This document shows positions 8,985 through 16,815 of a DNA stretch of 20,493 nt, in pieces; position 1 is the stretch's first letter, and each line of letters begins with the position of its first letter. The notes beneath the pieces are model-generated. The model was not told the origin of the DNA. It was given only the letters and a program-made list of their open reading frames with translations, and did not search any database. The translations under genes and the position numbers were made by a program. Origin of the DNA: Pseudomonadota bacterium (GTDB lineage: Bacteria > Myxococcota_A > Polyangia > Polyangiales > Polyangiaceae); the NCBI GenBank assembly GCA_023418705.1, contig JAEZYZ010000505.1:1-20493 (forward strand). Reading direction: 5' to 3'.

Positions 8985-9014
8985 GGGCCTCTAGAGCTAT
9001 TGCTCCAGAGGGCC
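8985..9014. repeat. imperfect inverted repeat in the leuS/kinase divergent region
   Basis: A 13-bp inverted repeat (8985-8997 and 9002-9014) with two mismatches closes on a TATT loop. It sits 68-97 bp upstream of the leuS start and about 100 bp upstream of the kinase start. Read as DNA it could be an operator for either gene; read as RNA it could be a leader hairpin of leuS. No T-run follows on either strand. Confidence 0.4.
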
Positions 9015-9038
9015 GGCCGAGCGCCCCTGGCGAATCCC

Positions 9039-9068
9039 CTCACATTCCCCGGTGAAAACCGGTATGAT
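9039..9068 (+). promoter_or_regulatory. candidate sigma-70-type promoter for the kinase operon
   Basis: A good -10 box, TATGAT (9063-9068), lies 18 nt downstream of CTCACA (9039-9044, 4 of 6 matches to the -35 consensus). The expected transcription start near 9075 would give a leader of about 37 nt to the ATG at 9112. This favours that ATG over the upstream in-frame GTG (9052) and ATG (9064). The spacer contains a small CCGGT-GAAA-ACCGG inverted repeat (9049-9062). Confidence 0.4.
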
Positions 9069-9111
9069 CCCGAAATCCAAGCCTCATAACGCCCGCAGGT
9101 CACCGAAGACG

Positions 9112-10776
9112 ATGGCGGACCCCGAAGCCCGCTCCGACACCGGCGCGCTCCACGCGCTTCCACGCCCCGGTGAGCTGATCGCGGACAAGTACCGCGTCGA
9201 AGAGGTCGTGGGGAGCGGCGGCATGGGCGTCGTCGTTTCGGCGCGCCACGAGCGGCTCGGGCAGGCCGTGGCCGTCAAGCTGCTCGGCCCCGACGCGAGC
9301 CGCCGGCCGGAGGCGGCTCGGCGTTTCTTGCGGGAGGCGCAGGCGGCCGCCGGCCTGCAGAGCGATCACGTCGTGAAAATCCACGATGTCGGAACCACCG
9401 AGCAGGGAGCGCCGTTCATCGTGATGGAGCTGCTCAGGGGCTCCGACCTGAAGGCGGTGCTGGACGAGCGGGGAGCACTGCCGGTCCAGCAAGCGGTGGA
9501 GTACGTCCTCCAGGCCAGCGACGCGATCGGCGAGGCGCACGGTAGGGGCATCGTCCACCGCGACCTGAAACCCGCCAACCTGTTCGTCTGCCAGCGCAGC
9601 GACGGGTCGCCGTTGATCAAGGTGCTCGATTTCGGGATCTCCAAGTCCCTGCAGAGCGATGAGAGCGTGGACGGCGCGCTCACGTCCACGCGGAGCGTCC
9701 TGGGGTCGCCGTATTACATGTCACCCGAGCAGGTCCGGGACTCGAAGAAGATCGACCACCGCGCCGACATCTGGGCGCTCGGGGTGATCTTGCAGGAGCT
9801 CTTGACGGCGGAGCCGGCCTTCGTCGGCGACACCCTGCCCGCCGTGTGCGCGGCCATCGTCGCCGATCCGCCAGCGCCGCTGCACGAGCGGCGCCCCGAC
9901 GTGCCGCAGCCCCTCGCCGATATCGTGCTCCGGTGCCTCGAGAAAGATCCGAGCCGGCGCTTCCAGACGGTGGGAGAGCTGGTGGAGGCGCTGCTGCCGT
10001 TCGCCGAGCGGCGCTCGGTCTCGCCCTCGGCCCGTGCTTCCAGCAGGGCGCTGTCGGACGCCACCCTGCGCTCCTCCGAGGGTTTCGGCGACGCGCGAAC
10101 GTTGTCGACCGAGGAGCTGCAAGCGCAGCGTTCACCCCTATCGGCGGCGACGCGCGTGTCGGTCGGCGCCCCGCCGCCCCCGGACGCCGCCGAGGCGGCC
10201 CTGGCGCGCACCCGCAGCAGCCTGACCGGATCGCAGCAGGTGCGGCGGAAACGGCCCTGGATCCTGGGAGCGGCGGCGCTAGCGCTCGCCGTCGCGGGGT
10301 CCATTCAGCTGGTGCGAAGCCCGGCGTCGATGGACGCCGTGGTCTCGTCCGCGCCACCGCCTGCCGAGGGCGACGAGGCGACGAGCTTCGAGCTGAGGCT
10401 CGACTCGACGCCCACCGGCGCCGAGGTGCTGGAGGACGGAAGGCGCCTCGGCACCACCCCCCTCGTCATCCGCATCGACGATCCGAGCCTGGCCCGGCGC
10501 CCGCGGACCTTCGCCTTGCGCTCCGCCGGGTACCAGGACTACGTGATCGAGCAGGGCCCCTCGACGGACAACGTCCGCGTGCACGCCGCGCTTGCCGTGG
10601 CACGTCCGCCTGCACCCAGCCCGCCGGTGCAGGTCGACGCTGGGGGCCCCTCGGTCGCCCCCAAGGGCTCCGAGCCGGACCCGAAAGCCGCCCCCCGCCC
10701 GCGGGTCCCCTCACCCGCGCCGGAACCCGTTCCCAGCTCGCAGCCCGCAGAACCCGACATCCGCTTGCAGCGTTGA
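9112..10776 (+). CDS. membrane Ser/Thr protein kinase with extracytoplasmic PEGA domain
   Basis: Eukaryotic-type (Hanks) kinase, 554 aa from the ATG at 9112. The cytoplasmic catalytic domain has the glycine loop GSGGMG from residue 34, the ATP-binding lysine K56 (AVKLLG), the catalytic HRDLKPAN with D151, the metal-binding DFG with D173, and an SPEQ in place of APE. All catalytic residues are present, so it should be active. A Ser/Thr-rich juxtamembrane segment follows, then a single membrane helix starting near residue 384 (ILGAAALALAVAGS). Outside the membrane is a PEGA-type fold at about 425-490 (DSTPTGAEVLEDGRRLGTTP) and a Pro-rich tail. This layout is common in myxobacteria. The stop is 3 bp before the start of the TonB-dependent receptor, so the two are very probably co-transcribed and translationally coupled. 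The start could also be GTG 9052 or ATG 9064. Confidence 0.93.
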   Translation: MADPEARSDTGALHALPRPGELIADKYRVEEVVGSGGMGVVVSARHERLGQAVAVKLLGPDASRRPEAARRFLREAQAAAGLQSDHVVKIHDVGTTEQGAPFIVMELLRGSDLKAVLDERGALPVQQAVEYVLQASDAIGEAHGRGIVHRDLKPANLFVCQRSDGSPLIKVLDFGISKSLQSDESVDGALTSTRSVLGSPYYMSPEQVRDSKKIDHRADIWALGVILQELLTAEPAFVGDTLPAVCAAIVADPPAPLHERRPDVPQPLADIVLRCLEKDPSRRFQTVGELVEALLPFAERRSVSPSARASSRALSDATLRSSEGFGDARTLSTEELQAQRSPLSAATRVSVGAPPPPDAAEAALARTRSSLTGSQQVRRKRPWILGAAALALAVAGSIQLVRSPASMDAVVSSAPPPAEGDEATSFELRLDSTPTGAEVLEDGRRLGTTPLVIRIDDPSLARRPRTFALRSAGYQDYVIEQGPSTDNVRVHAALAVARPPAPSPPVQVDAGGPSVAPKGSEPDPKAAPRPRVPSPAPEPVPSSQPAEPDIRLQR

Positions 10777-10779
10777 CGC

Positions 10780-13749
10780 TTGACCGCCCTCCGAAGACGA
10801 CCCTGCGGGTCACCGCTCACCCCCCGGCGGCTCGCCCACGCGGCGCTGCTGTGCCTGTGCTCCCTCTTGGCTGCTGCGGTTGCGGCACCGGTCCGCGCCA
10901 GTGATCTGGCAGACGAAGCCGACCTCAGGTTTCAGCTGGGCGCCGACGCTTACCAGCGTGGGGACTATCAGGCCGCTCTGCAGCACTTTCTCGTGTCCAA
11001 CCGCCTGGTCCCCAACAAGAACGTGCTGTTCAATATCGCGCGCGTCTACGAGAAGCTTGACCGCTACCCGGAGGCACATCGCTACTACACCCAGGCCCTG
11101 GACCAGGAAACCGACCCGGCCGCCCAAGCCCGCATTCGGGCGGCGCTCGAGCAGATCCGGCCGAACGTCGCCGTCTTGAACATCCGCTCGACGCCGCCCG
11201 GCGCCACCCTCTACATCGACCGGCGCGACCTGGGACCGCGCGGCTCGGCCCCGCGCGAGCTCGGCCTGGCACCAGGATCCTACGAAGTGATCGCCGAGCT
11301 GCCGGGTCATCACCCGGCCGCGGTGCGGGTCGGCCCGTTGGGCCGCGGGCAGAGCGCCGAGGTGCTCCTCGAGCTGCGCCCGATCCTCGGTAAAGTGCGG
11401 GTCCGGGGTCCCGCCGCCGATGGTTTCGTGCGCGTCGGCGACGCCGAGGCCGCGCCGAGCTGCCGCGTCCCCTGCGAGGTCGAGCTGCCTCCCGGGGAGC
11501 ACCGCCTGTTCATCGAGAAGGCCGGTCACCGGACGGCCGAAGTCTCGGTGCGGGTGCGGGCGGACCAGACGCGCGAGCTCCGTCCACGACTCGACGTCTT
11601 GACCGGCACGCTCGTGGTCAGCACGGACGAGCCAGGGGCGCTGGTGCAGATCGATGGCCGCTCGGTGGGATTCACCCCCTCCATCGTTCCGTTGCCCGTC
11701 GGGGATCACCACCTGCGTGTGTCGGCGCAAGGGTTTCGAGAGGAGGACCGCGCCATCCGCATCGAGGCGGACCGCCAGACGCGCGTCGACCTCGAGCTGG
11801 CGCTGGCCGAGGAGGTCACGGCGGCGTCGCGCGTGACGGAAACGGTGGCCGAAGCGCCCAGCTCGGTGAGCATCATTCCTCGAAAGGAGCTCCGCGCGCT
11901 CGCCTACCCGACGCTCGTCGAAGCGCTGCGCGGGGTGCGGGGCGTCTACGTCTGGGACGACCGCTCGTACGCGACCGCGGGCATCCGCGGCCTCGGACGC
12001 CTCGGCAGCTACGGCAATCGTTTGCTCGTCCTCGTCGACGGACACCCGCTGAACGACAACTGGATCGGCTCGTCGTACGTCGGCTACGACGCGCGCACCG
12101 ACCTCGCCGATCTGGAGCGCGTCGAGGTGGTGCGCGGCCCGGGCTCGGTGTTGTACGGCACCAACGCCTTCGCGGGCGTCGTCAACCTGGTCAGCCGCTA
12201 TCGTGAGGTGCCCGAGGGCGCCGAGTTCGGGCTCGCCGCCTACGGCGACGGCGTCGCGCGCGCGCGGGCGCGCGCAGATCTCGCGCTCGGTGACGGCGCG
12301 GGGCTCTGGACCAGCGTCGCCGCCGCCCGCGGGCAGGGGCGCGAGTTCTTCTTTCCGGAGTTCGCGGCGGATTCCCCGCCGCCGATCGCCGGACATGCCC
12401 GAGGGCTCGACGGCTTCGAGGCCGGCACCGTCCAGGGCAGGCTGTTTTGGAAGTGGCTCACGCTGCAGTGGTTCGGCCACGTCCACGAAAAGCAGCTGCC
12501 CACGGCTGCCTTCGAGACCCTGTTCGCCGACCCGCGCACGCGGCAGACCGACCGGCGCGCGTTCATCGAAGCCCGCGCCGAGCCGGAGCTCACCGAGACG
12601 GTGCAGCTCATGAGCCGGCTGCACTTGAACTACTACGCCTTCCGCGGACGCTACCCTCGCGAGGCCGCCGACGGCGGGCTCGAGCTGGACACCTTCGACG
12701 GCGCGTGGTTCGGGCTCGAAGAACGGGTCGTCTTCCGGCCGAGCGAGCGCTTCCGCATCACCGTCGGCGGTGAAGGTCAGCTGCATTTCGAGGTCGAGCA
12801 GACCGCGCGCGACGACTCCGGGTTCTTCTTGGACGACCAGCGCGATTATCAGATCGGGGCCGCCTACGGCTTGCTCGACGTCGATCTGTCCGAGCGGCTT
12901 CGCTTTTCGGGCGGCGCTCGCGTGGACGCCTACTCCACCTTCGGTGCCTCCATCAACCCGCGCGCGGCCTTCATCGCCGAGCTGTACCCCGGGGGCGTGT
13001 CGAAGGTGTTGGCCGGCAAAGCCTTCCGAGCGCCCAGCATCTACGAGCTCTTCTACAACGACGACGGCTTCACCCAACGCGCGAGCCCCGACTTGGAACC
13101 GGAGCAGATCTACTCGCTCGAGGTCGAGCACACCCATCGATTCGTCCCCACGCTGAGCGGCACGGCGTCCCTGTTCGGCAACTACGTTCAAAACCTGATC
13201 GACATCCGCGGCAGCGGCACGCAAAGTGACCTCTTGCACTACGTCAACTCGAGCTCGCCGCTGTTGACCGTCGGCGGGGAGCTCGAGCTCCGGCGCGATT
13301 GGCGTCAGGGCTTCATGCTGGCCGCCAGCTACAGCTATCAGCGCTCGGAGTACCTCGCGGACGAGTCCCTCGAGAGCTTGGCCCGCCTGCGGTTTTTACC
13401 GACCGCCCGCCGGGTCGCCAACGCTCCGGAGCACCTGGCGGCGATCAAAGGCGCCGTGCCGATCGTCGGACGCGCCGCCACCCTGGGCTCTCGGCTGACC
13501 TTCGAGGGGCCGCGCTACGACCGCTTCGAAGACGACGACGACAGCGAGGCGCAGCGGCGCACCGACCCGTTCGTCATCTGGGACCTGGTCGTGTCCGGCG
13601 AGGAGGATCGCTGGGGCCTTCGCTGGGCCATTGGCGCCTACAATCTGTTCGACTGGCGGGTGGCGCTGCCGGTGAGCGGAGAATTTCGCCAGCGCGGTAT
13701 TCCACAGAGCGGGCGTACGTTCCTGGCCAGCTTGGAGCTGACGCTCTGA
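10780..13749 (+). CDS. TonB-dependent outer-membrane receptor with N-terminal TPR and three PEGA repeats
   Basis: 989 aa from a TTG start 3 bp after the kinase stop; no better start precedes the signal peptide. Residues 17-40 form a signal peptide ending VRA, with cleavage likely before SDLADEA. Residues about 47-125 look like TPR helices (GDYQAALQHFLVSNRLVP). Three PEGA-like beta repeats follow at about 130-198, 203-262 and 276-342, each with a pattern such as STPPGATLYIDRRDLG or VGFTPSIVPLPVGDHHL. EEVTAAS at 344-350 is a candidate TonB box. The plug (about 355-475) has the signatures LLVLVDGHPLND and VVRGPGSVLYGTNAFAGVVN, and the rest is a 22-strand-type barrel ending in ASLELTL. BtuB/FepA-like receptors import chelated metals, cobalamin or sugars, but the substrate cannot be told here. 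The roughly 340-residue periplasmic TPR-PEGA front is unusual. Confidence 0.92.
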   Translation: MTALRRRPCGSPLTPRRLAHAALLCLCSLLAAAVAAPVRASDLADEADLRFQLGADAYQRGDYQAALQHFLVSNRLVPNKNVLFNIARVYEKLDRYPEAHRYYTQALDQETDPAAQARIRAALEQIRPNVAVLNIRSTPPGATLYIDRRDLGPRGSAPRELGLAPGSYEVIAELPGHHPAAVRVGPLGRGQSAEVLLELRPILGKVRVRGPAADGFVRVGDAEAAPSCRVPCEVELPPGEHRLFIEKAGHRTAEVSVRVRADQTRELRPRLDVLTGTLVVSTDEPGALVQIDGRSVGFTPSIVPLPVGDHHLRVSAQGFREEDRAIRIEADRQTRVDLELALAEEVTAASRVTETVAEAPSSVSIIPRKELRALAYPTLVEALRGVRGVYVWDDRSYATAGIRGLGRLGSYGNRLLVLVDGHPLNDNWIGSSYVGYDARTDLADLERVEVVRGPGSVLYGTNAFAGVVNLVSRYREVPEGAEFGLAAYGDGVARARARADLALGDGAGLWTSVAAARGQGREFFFPEFAADSPPPIAGHARGLDGFEAGTVQGRLFWKWLTLQWFGHVHEKQLPTAAFETLFADPRTRQTDRRAFIEARAEPELTETVQLMSRLHLNYYAFRGRYPREAADGGLELDTFDGAWFGLEERVVFRPSERFRITVGGEGQLHFEVEQTARDDSGFFLDDQRDYQIGAAYGLLDVDLSERLRFSGGARVDAYSTFGASINPRAAFIAELYPGGVSKVLAGKAFRAPSIYELFYNDDGFTQRASPDLEPEQIYSLEVEHTHRFVPTLSGTASLFGNYVQNLIDIRGSGTQSDLLHYVNSSSPLLTVGGELELRRDWRQGFMLAASYSYQRSEYLADESLESLARLRFLPTARRVANAPEHLAAIKGAVPIVGRAATLGSRLTFEGPRYDRFEDDDDSEAQRRTDPFVIWDLVVSGEEDRWGLRWAIGAYNLFDWRVALPVSGEFRQRGIPQSGRTFLASLELTL

Positions 13750-13815
13750 TCCGCTTGGGAGCGCGAGCGTCGAGAGCGGCAGAACCGCGGCTTGACGCGA
13801 GCGCCGCGCCGGTCG

Positions 13816-14202
13816 ATGCCCTCCCCGGTGATTGCTCGTGTCTGGACCGTCATCGCCGCGCTGTCGCTCGGCGCTTGCTCGGAGGAGGTCGACCCGCTCA
13901 TCAGCGAGGCGTGTGAGGCTTGTTTGGTGCAACCCAAAGACGCCGGCGCCGAGGCGGGCTGCCGCGAAGAGGCGGAGGACTGCAACGCGACGCCCGGGTG
14001 CGGCGTGTTCGTCGGGTGTCAATTCAGGACCCATTGTTTCGATAAACCCGACGATGGCGTCTGCGAGACCCGCGCCAACTGCTACCTGGAGGACGACGCG
14101 GGTGCCGCCGCGTTGGCTGCGGCAGCGTACGGACGCTGCGCGCGCGCCCGCTGCGGAGAGATTTGCGGCTTTCCGCCGCCGAGGGACGCCGGGACGGACT
14201 GA
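13816..14202 (+). CDS. small cysteine-rich lipoprotein, 128 aa
   Basis: From the ATG at 13816 it begins MPSPVIARVWTVIAALSLGAC, a signal peptide with lipobox LGAC and lipidated Cys21. An in-frame TTG at 13792 is an alternative start. The mature part has 12 more cysteines spaced in pairs (SEACEAC, GCREEAEDC, PGCGVFVGC, GRCARARCGEIC), so up to six disulfides are possible. Such Cys-rich lipoproteins are frequent in myxobacteria, and no biochemical function is known to me. The gene starts 67 bp after the receptor gene on the same strand and is probably the third gene of the kinase-receptor operon. It converges with the YprB-like gene, with only 11 bp between the two stops. Position and exported, cysteine-dense character would fit a surface partner of the receptor, but this is inference. 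Confidence 0.8.
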   Translation: MPSPVIARVWTVIAALSLGACSEEVDPLISEACEACLVQPKDAGAEAGCREEAEDCNATPGCGVFVGCQFRTHCFDKPDDGVCETRANCYLEDDAGAAALAAAAYGRCARARCGEICGFPPPRDAGTD

Positions 14203-14213
14203 CGACCACGGCC

Positions 14214-15551
14214 TCAGCGGCGGCGACGCAGCCGCTGGGCCGCCGTCCGAGCGAGCTTGCGTTCGAGCCGCGCCCGGCGCCGTTCGGAAGCTTCGGGCGA
14301 CTCGCTCGTGCCTTGCGCCAAGAGCTCCAGCGCGCGGGCGAGGTCCTTGGCGTGGTGTTCGTAGAGCTTGGCGAGCTCCAGGCGCACCGCCGGGTCATCG
14401 ACGTCCGCGCTCAAGGCTTCGAAGTCGCTCAGCGCGGCGGCGCGATCCCCCAGCGCCTTGTGGATCTCGCCGCGCACGCGCAGCGCGCCGCTGCCGCCCC
14501 CGCGCCCGAGCGCGGCGTCTGCCGCTTCGCGCGCCCGCTCGAGCGCCTTGGCGCGCCGCAAGGTGCGCGCCAGGCCGACCAGATCCTCGGCGTGCAGGGC
14601 GTCGAGCGGCTCGCCGTACAAGCCCACCAGCGCCGCCATGCTGACGACGTCGAGCGCGTTGTGCTCCACCACGGCGCGCAAGGCGGCCTCGTCTCCGGTG
14701 CGCAAAAAGTGAGCGTAGCGCGCCGGGATGTCGCCGCCATCGATGTCCGGACCGCGCTCGAAGCCGAGCACGTCGCTCTCCAAGTGCACGAGGCGGCACG
14801 CTCCCAGCCGGTGCCGATGCAGGCGGCGCGCCACGTGCACCAGATCCAGGTGCGGCCGGGGCGGCAACGGCGGCAATCGGTTCATCACGTAGCGGGTCGC
14901 GAGCAACGGCAAGTCGAACGCTTTTCCGTTGTAGCTCACGAGCAGCCCGGCCTCTTCGACGCATTCGGCGACCCGCTCGAGCAACGCGGGCTCGTCCGCC
15001 GGGCTCTTCAGCATCAGCTGCTCGATCATCAGGCCGTCGCCGGAGAAGTAGGCCATGCCCACCAGGAAGGCGACCACCCCTGCCCCGCCGTTCAAACCCG
15101 TCGTCTCGGTGTCGAGGAACAAGGCTCTGCGGGGCTGGCAGTTGGCAAGCTCCGGGTTGAGCGCGATCAGCGCCAGCACCTCCGCGGAGGCAGCCCCCGC
15201 GGCGTCGACGGGGATGCGACCGACGTGGTGCGACGGGGCCAGCCGGGCGAGCCGACGCGACAGCGAACCGCGCGGGGTCTCGAAGCGCACGAAGGGCAGA
15301 TCGGTCTCGGTCGGATCGGCGCGCCGTCGGGGCGGTGGCGCCTCGCGACCAAGGATGGCTTGCATCTTGTCGCGCAGCGCCTGCAGCGTGGTGCCCTTCT
15401 CGGCGTCAGCGGACGCGGCGTTCGGCGGCGTCGAAGCGCCCGCCGGGCGCGGCTCTGATCCATCGGCCAGCGCTGCGTCACGCACCTGCAACACCTGACG
15501 GCTGACTGGCGCTGCCGATCCCAGGCGTGCCAGCTTGCCCTTCAGGTCCAC
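14214..15551 (-). CDS. YprB-type RNase H-fold 3'-5' exonuclease with C-terminal TPR
   Basis: 445 aa from the GTG at 15551 (MDLKGKLARLGS). The longer frame extending to 15749 would run through the promoter and into the upstream gene. The domain at about 135-315 carries the acidic residues of the DEDD exonuclease superfamily: D147 and E149 in LFLDTETTGL, D213 in SYNGKAFDLPLL, and H297 and D301 in EHNALDVVSM. This is the PF13482/YprB pattern of metal-dependent nucleases; the natural substrate (single-stranded DNA or RNA) is not shown by the sequence. Residues about 325-425 are TPR-like helices (RTLRRAKALERAREAADAAL), and the end is very basic (QRLRRRR). The N-terminal 130 residues are low complexity. 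The gene is the last on the minus strand, 67 bp after the propeller gene, and has its own promoter. Confidence 0.88.
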   Translation of the reverse strand: MDLKGKLARLGSAAPVSRQVLQVRDAALADGSEPRPAGASTPPNAASADAEKGTTLQALRDKMQAILGREAPPPRRRADPTETDLPFVRFETPRGSLSRRLARLAPSHHVGRIPVDAAGAASAEVLALIALNPELANCQPRRALFLDTETTGLNGGAGVVAFLVGMAYFSGDGLMIEQLMLKSPADEPALLERVAECVEEAGLLVSYNGKAFDLPLLATRYVMNRLPPLPPRPHLDLVHVARRLHRHRLGACRLVHLESDVLGFERGPDIDGGDIPARYAHFLRTGDEAALRAVVEHNALDVVSMAALVGLYGEPLDALHAEDLVGLARTLRRAKALERAREAADAALGRGGGSGALRVRGEIHKALGDRAAALSDFEALSADVDDPAVRLELAKLYEHHAKDLARALELLAQGTSESPEASERRRARLERKLARTAAQRLRRRR

Positions 15552-15558
15552 CGGCGCG

Positions 15559-15587
15559 CTTATAGCAGCTCCTCCCCGCCCCCTCAA
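15559..15587 (-). promoter_or_regulatory. sigma-70-type promoter of the exonuclease gene, near-leaderless
   Basis: On the minus strand TTGAGG (15582-15587) and TATAAG (15559-15564) are separated by exactly 17 nt. Only 7 nt separate the -10 box from the GTG at 15551, so transcription should start at or within a few nucleotides of the start codon. The AGGAG visible in the spacer is too far upstream (17 nt) to act as ribosome binding site for this GTG. Confidence 0.5.
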
Positions 15588-15618
15588 AGGCCGGCTCCCC
15601 AACCCCGCGTGTGCGCGC

Positions 15619-16758
15619 CTACTCCGCGCGTGCCGCCCGCAGCTCCAGCGCGACGATGCTGCCGTCGCCGGCGGCGGCGACGACGCGGTCGCCTCCGCCG
15701 AGCAGCCAGCCGAACCCCTTGCGCGGCAGCGCTGCGACCGCGGCGACACAACCCGTCTGCTCGAGCACCGCCACTCGTGCCGCGTCGGTCACGACCGCGA
15801 CGCCGCGCTGCAGAACGAGGGGGGGCGCGGAGAGCGGCTCGGGCAGCTTGACGGTGCGCACCACCCGCCCGTCCGGCGAATGCCACGACAGGTCGCGGCC
15901 GGTGCTCGTCACCAAGACCGCTTCACTTGCGCCGACGGTGTCCACGTTCGGCAGGCGCCAGCGAACACCGAGCTCGGGCGCCAGCGCGACCAAGCTCCGC
16001 CCGCTTCGCACGAGGCTCCCTCCTCCCCGCCACGGCAGCGGTGGGTCGAGGATCGCGCCGTCGAGCTGAGCCCGCTGGCTGTCGTGCAGCCCGCGCACGG
16101 CGACGACGCCGCCCTCCAGCGTGCCGAACAGCACCCGGTTCGGCCCACCGGCGACCGGATCGGCGCTGAGCGCGCCCCCCGCCGCCAGCCGCAGCACGAT
16201 CCGCCCGTGGCCGGTGATCGCGTAGAGATGGTCGTCCTTCGCGCCGTACCAGATGCGCCCGCCCACCGCGACGAGCCCCGTCACCGGAGGTGACGGCACG
16301 CGAAAGCGCAGGAGCCCACGGCCGTCGCCGCGCAGCCGGTACACGCTGCCGGTGAGCGTGGCGGCCACCACGTCACCCGTCGTCGGCAGCGCCGCCACGC
16401 GCCCGGTCACCGGCCCGTCCAGCGTGTAGCTCCAGCGGAATTCGCCTTCCGGACCGAGGGCGTGGACGTAGCCTTCGTCGGTGCCGAAGCCAAGCCCCCC
16501 ATCGGGCAAGGGCGTCGGCGCCGCGGGCAGCGGAGCGCCAGCGTGAAAGCGCCAAATCGGGAGCAAATGCCGCGGCGTCGAGCAGCTTGCCGCGGAGTCC
16601 TCCCAACCGAGGCCCGCGTCAAGCGACCCTCGCCCGATCCCCTGCGACGCGCGTGCCTCCGCGATCGCGGGCTCGGACGCGGCGCGCTCGGCAGCGACTA
16701 GCACGACAGAGAGGGCGAGGGCCCAAAGCCCGGAGCGATGGCTCGACCGGCGGAACAC
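15619..16758 (-). CDS. exported beta-propeller (PQQ-like repeat) protein, 379 aa
   Basis: The GTG at 16758 starts a signal peptide: basic n-region MFRRSSHRSG, hydrophobic LWALALSVVLVAA, then a probable cleavage in RAASEPA. The mature protein is made of repeats of about 40 residues ending in motifs such as GYVHALGPEGEFRWSY, GSVYRLRGDGRGLLRF, DHLYAITGHGRIVLRL and GGVVAVRGL. These are PQQ/pyrrolo-quinoline-like propeller blades. Such folds include BamB of the outer-membrane assembly complex and quinoprotein dehydrogenases, but no PQQ-binding residues or BamB lipobox are seen, so I assign only the fold. The protein is probably periplasmic and a scaffold or binding protein. It is preceded on the same strand by the DUF1328 gene and the possible micro-ORF, and followed by the exonuclease gene. 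Confidence 0.8.
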   Translation of the reverse strand: MFRRSSHRSGLWALALSVVLVAAERAASEPAIAEARASQGIGRGSLDAGLGWEDSAASCSTPRHLLPIWRFHAGAPLPAAPTPLPDGGLGFGTDEGYVHALGPEGEFRWSYTLDGPVTGRVAALPTTGDVVAATLTGSVYRLRGDGRGLLRFRVPSPPVTGLVAVGGRIWYGAKDDHLYAITGHGRIVLRLAAGGALSADPVAGGPNRVLFGTLEGGVVAVRGLHDSQRAQLDGAILDPPLPWRGGGSLVRSGRSLVALAPELGVRWRLPNVDTVGASEAVLVTSTGRDLSWHSPDGRVVRTVKLPEPLSAPPLVLQRGVAVVTDAARVAVLEQTGCVAAVAALPRKGFGWLLGGGDRVVAAAGDGSIVALELRAARAE

Positions 16759-16815
16759 CGAGGGGCGGTATGGCGAAAGTCGCGCGCCGACGCAACCATC
16801 GTTCCCACGCGGGCC

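Noticed and set aside
8918..9111. T-box or other leucine-sensing riboswitch upstream of leuS
   Set aside because: The leader is too short and shows no T-box sequence or specifier hairpin; only a simple inverted repeat is present.
10810..13239. 809-codon open frame on the minus strand opposite the receptor
   Set aside because: It is an antisense shadow of a gene with clear plug and barrel signatures; no motif or start signal was seen.
14215..14237. CAGCGGC/GCCGCTG hairpin at the lipoprotein/exonuclease convergence
   Set aside because: It lies wholly inside the arginine-codon-rich end of the exonuclease gene and has no T-run, so codon content explains it.
15552..15749. 66-residue N-terminal extension of the exonuclease frame
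   Set aside because: It runs through the promoter and into the end of the propeller gene; the conserved-looking start MDLKGKLARL is at 15551.
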